Shown in pieces: positions 62,157-64,000 of a DNA stretch of 64,000 nt. Numbering within the stretch: the stretch's first letter is position 1; every line of letters starts with the position of its first letter. The stretch is taken from the NCBI RefSeq assembly GCF_024345855.1, contig NZ_JAGQBX010000002.1:1-64000 (forward strand), in the 5' to 3' direction. The position numbers were made by a program, and so were the translations under genes. The notes under the pieces were generated by a model. It saw nothing but the letters and a program-made list of their open reading frames with translations. It searched no databases and was not told where the DNA came from. The stretch is from Synechococcus sp. GreenBA-s. GTDB taxonomy: Bacteria > Cyanobacteriota > Cyanobacteriia > PCC-6307 > Cyanobiaceae.

Positions 62157-62893
62157 GGCTCCGGCGCCGAGCCGCCCTCGTCCGCGGTCCAGGCCAGGCC
62201 GGTGAGCGGCACCAGCACCTCCATCAGCTCGATCGGCCGCTCGGGGTCCGGTGGCACCAAGGCCAGCATCGTGGTGGCGTTGGGCCGGCTCTCGGGCCGC
62301 TCCGCGAAGATCTCCAGCGCCGCCATCGTCTGCTGCCAGAGACGGCTCTTGGCCTCCAGCAGCACGACGAAGTCCTCCGGGCCCCAGCGGGCCCCAGCGC
62401 CGCGGCAGGGGTACTCATCGAGCAGATCGAGGATCTCCAGCTCCTGCAGGGGCGGGCTCAGCTGCTCGTCCCACACCAGCAGGCAGTTGCCATCGAGGGC
62501 ATTGGCCTCCAGCGCGGCCGCCTGGCCGGCCAGGGCCCGCTGCAGCGCCGACTCACCGACATCGGGGCCGTAGTGGGGGGTGGGCTCGGCCTCGGGCTCG
62601 GCCTCGGCCTCCAGGTCGCTGTCGTCGCGCTCGATCGCACCGAGCAGGGCCTCCAGCACCAGCTGGATCTCATCGTCCAGTTCCGCGCCATGGCTGGCCA
62701 GCAGGCTGGTGATCGCCTGCTCGATCGCCTCCGGCGGCAGCACCGCCGTCAGGGCCAGGGCGATGGCCTCCAGCACATCGCCGTCAGCGCCACCATCGGC
62801 GCCGTCCTCCTGCTCCGCCACCAGGTCGGGGTCCGCCAGGAAGCGCTCGATGGCGGTGAGCACCAGGGCCTGTTCCGGGGAGAGGCTGGACAT
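62147..62893 (-). CDS. Acidic helical protein of unknown family (248 aa)
   Basis: An Asp/Glu-rich protein with helical segments (SPEQALVLTAIERFLADPDLV, then LEAIALALTAVLPPEAIEQ, then DEIQLVLEALLGAIERDDSD) and a low-complexity Glu/Ala/Pro linker. A better-ordered C-terminal region carries strands such as ANALDGNCLLVWDEQLSPP and DFVVLLEAKSRLWQQTM. No signal or membrane segment and no family recognised. It is convergent with the GGDEF gene, overlapping it by 10 bases. Confidence 0.6.
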   Translation of the reverse strand: MSSLSPEQALVLTAIERFLADPDLVAEQEDGADGGADGDVLEAIALALTAVLPPEAIEQAITSLLASHGAELDDEIQLVLEALLGAIERDDSDLEAEAEPEAEPTPHYGPDVGESALQRALAGQAAALEANALDGNCLLVWDEQLSPPLQELEILDLLDEYPCRGAGARWGPEDFVVLLEAKSRLWQQTMAALEIFAERPESRPNATTMLALVPPDPERPIELMEVLVPLTGLAWTADEGGSAPEPQA

Positions 62894-62948
62894 GGCTGGA
62901 GCGGCGCACTGCCTGCAGCATGGCCAGCCCGGGCCCGGCGCGCCGCGC

Positions 62949-64000
62949 TCAGATCAGGGCCTGCACGTGATCGGCGAGGCGCAGGGCCTGGGCGATCACG
63001 GTGAGGCCGATCCCCACCGCCGGACAGCTGGGGAACGTGCTGGCGTCTGCGATGTAGAGGTTGGCCAGCTCGTGGCATTGCCCCTGCAGATTCACCACGG
63101 AGCTGGTGGGGTCCGAGCCCATGCGGCAGGTGCCGCACACCTGGCCGATCGCCGAGAGCGGCGCCTCGCCGCGGGGATGGATCGGGAAGGGCTGCACCAC
63201 CGTGTTGAGCGGATCGGCCTCCACCGCCTCCAGGGTGTCGAGCCAGCGGTAGACGAGCCGGTCGTGGGCCTCGCGGTTGTTGGCCGTGTAGTCGATCTGC
63301 AGGCTCTCACCCCGCAGCGTCACCCGGTTGGCGGGATCGGGCCGCACGGGGCTGCTCGCCCACCAGCAGATCGAGCGCCCCGCCAGCCGCTCCAGCACCG
63401 CGCTGGGCAGCAGCCGCGTCACCAGCGAGAGCACCGGCGGCGACTCGGCGAACAGCGGATCCTGCAGCACCCCGCCGCCACTCTGGATCGTGCCCAGCGG
63501 AAACGACACGTTGCTGTCGCCCCAGTAGAAGTCGTGCACGCCGAGGCAGCGGGCCTCACGGCCGCTGCTGGGGGCGGCCGCCCGCTGCAGGATCGCCGTG
63601 AGCTGGGGCTTCATCAGGTTGCGGCCCACCTGGCCCGAGCCGTTGGCCAGGCCCTGGGGATGGAGGTCGTTGGCGGAGCGCAACAGGATCTCGGCGCTGT
63701 TGATCGCCCCCGCCGCCAGCACCACCAGCTGGGCGCTGAACAGCCAGCGCTGGCCGTCGATCTCGGCCTCCACCCCCCGCACCTCCCGGCCGCTGGGGCT
63801 CACGTGCAGGCGGCGCACCCGGGCCCGCTCCCGCACCGTGACTGCCGCACTGGCACTGGCGTCGGCAGTGGCGTCGGGCCTGGGGTCGGCAGTGGCGCGG
63901 GCCAGGTCCACGCCGAACAGCTCGGCATCGCCCGTGGGATCCAGCGGCGACGTGCTCCAGCTCAGGGGCAACGGATGGGGGTGGGTTCCGGCCCGCTCCA
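62949..64000 (-). CDS. GMC oxidoreductase, N-terminal part beyond the window
   Basis: The frame is open across the right edge, so only the C-terminal portion is seen. It shows GMC-family blocks: VVLAAGAINSAEILLRSAND, QVGRNLMKPQ, and the C-terminal GQVCGTCRMGSDPTSSVVN and NLYIADASTFPS. GMC enzymes are FAD-dependent oxidases/dehydrogenases of alcohols and sugars. The conserved region carries VCGTCRMG, where many members have an H-x-x-G-T-x-R-M-G arrangement. The usual H-or-N pair near the end appears altered (CPAVGIGLTVIAQALR). Substrate unknown. Confidence 0.8.
   Translation of the reverse strand, partial: ERAGTHPHPLPLSWSTSPLDPTGDAELFGVDLARATADPRPDATADASASAAVTVRERARVRRLHVSPSGREVRGVEAEIDGQRWLFSAQLVVLAAGAINSAEILLRSANDLHPQGLANGSGQVGRNLMKPQLTAILQRAAAPSSGREARCLGVHDFYWGDSNVSFPLGTIQSGGGVLQDPLFAESPPVLSLVTRLLPSAVLERLAGRSICWWASSPVRPDPANRVTLRGESLQIDYTANNREAHDRLVYRWLDTLEAVEADPLNTVVQPFPIHPRGEAPLSAIGQVCGTCRMGSDPTSSVVNLQGQCHELANLYIADASTFPSCPAVGIGLTVIAQALRLADHVQALI

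Noticed and set aside
1-64000. CRISPR arrays, transposases, phage genes, tRNA or rRNA genes
   Set aside because: I looked for spaced direct repeats, transposase motifs, phage structural proteins and RNA gene signatures and saw none I could support.

Overview
The window comes from a very GC-rich unicellular cyanobacterium of the Cyanobium / freshwater Synechococcus type. This is supported by a psbA gene for photosystem II D1, cytochrome c6 (petJ), an NDH-1 subunit (ndhD), Ycf51, phylloquinone genes (menD, menB), glycogen genes (glgA, glgB), a MntCAB manganese transporter, and several small families seen mainly in cyanobacteria (DUF2605, DUF4336, DUF760, Nif11). Genes are dense, often overlap by 1-4 bases, and often use GTG or TTG starts. 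No gene-free stretch reaches 300 bases. I see no rRNA, tRNA, CRISPR array, insertion sequence or prophage.

Layout. 1-10 kb: the end of a secreted Gly/Asn/Trp-rich protein, small secreted proteins, a Nif11-type peptide, petJ with a clear terminator, an SDR protein overlapping hemE, glgB, a DUF3887-like exported protein, a CocE-type hydrolase and a DUF4332 protein. 10-18.7 kb: ycf51 divergent from a very long tamB-like gene, then a ROK kinase, proA, folB and an alpha/beta hydrolase. 18.7-27 kb, minus strand: an M3 oligopeptidase, ndhD, thrB, glk and thrS. 26.9-33.5 kb: a DUF2605/TM2 pair, a GH104 muramidase, trpS, an RGG-rich protein, a CDF metal exporter and a DUF697 protein. 33.6-38.6 kb: psbA followed by mntC-mntA-mntB and a DUF4336 protein, so manganese uptake sits beside the protein that binds the Mn cluster. 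38.6-47.3 kb: DUF760, lepB, menD, menB, an L,D-transpeptidase, glgA, a membrane protein and murF. 47.5-52.2 kb: mostly small or stress-type genes, including a second L,D-transpeptidase, an M48 lipoprotein, a nitroreductase, a PilZ-like protein and a DUF5670/CsbD pair.

The most unusual block is 52.3-55.3 kb on the minus strand: an SMC-like AAA ATPase (DUF3696), a PIN-like nuclease overlapping it by 4 bases, an Rnl2-type RNA ligase 42 bases further on, and a small HicB-like protein. All predicted catalytic residues of the first three appear intact. An ATPase-gated RNA nuclease encoded with an RNA ligase suggests an RNA-damage/repair or defence module that I cannot match to a named system.

55.5-64 kb holds a paralogue of the 18 kb hydrolase, a CrtO-type acyltransferase, a GH3 glucosidase, a MarC membrane protein, a three-PAS GGDEF sensor, an acidic protein of unknown function, and the C-terminal part of a GMC oxidoreductase that runs off the right edge. 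Carbon storage (glgA, glgB), two different glucokinases and the GH3 enzyme together suggest active glucose and glycogen turnover.
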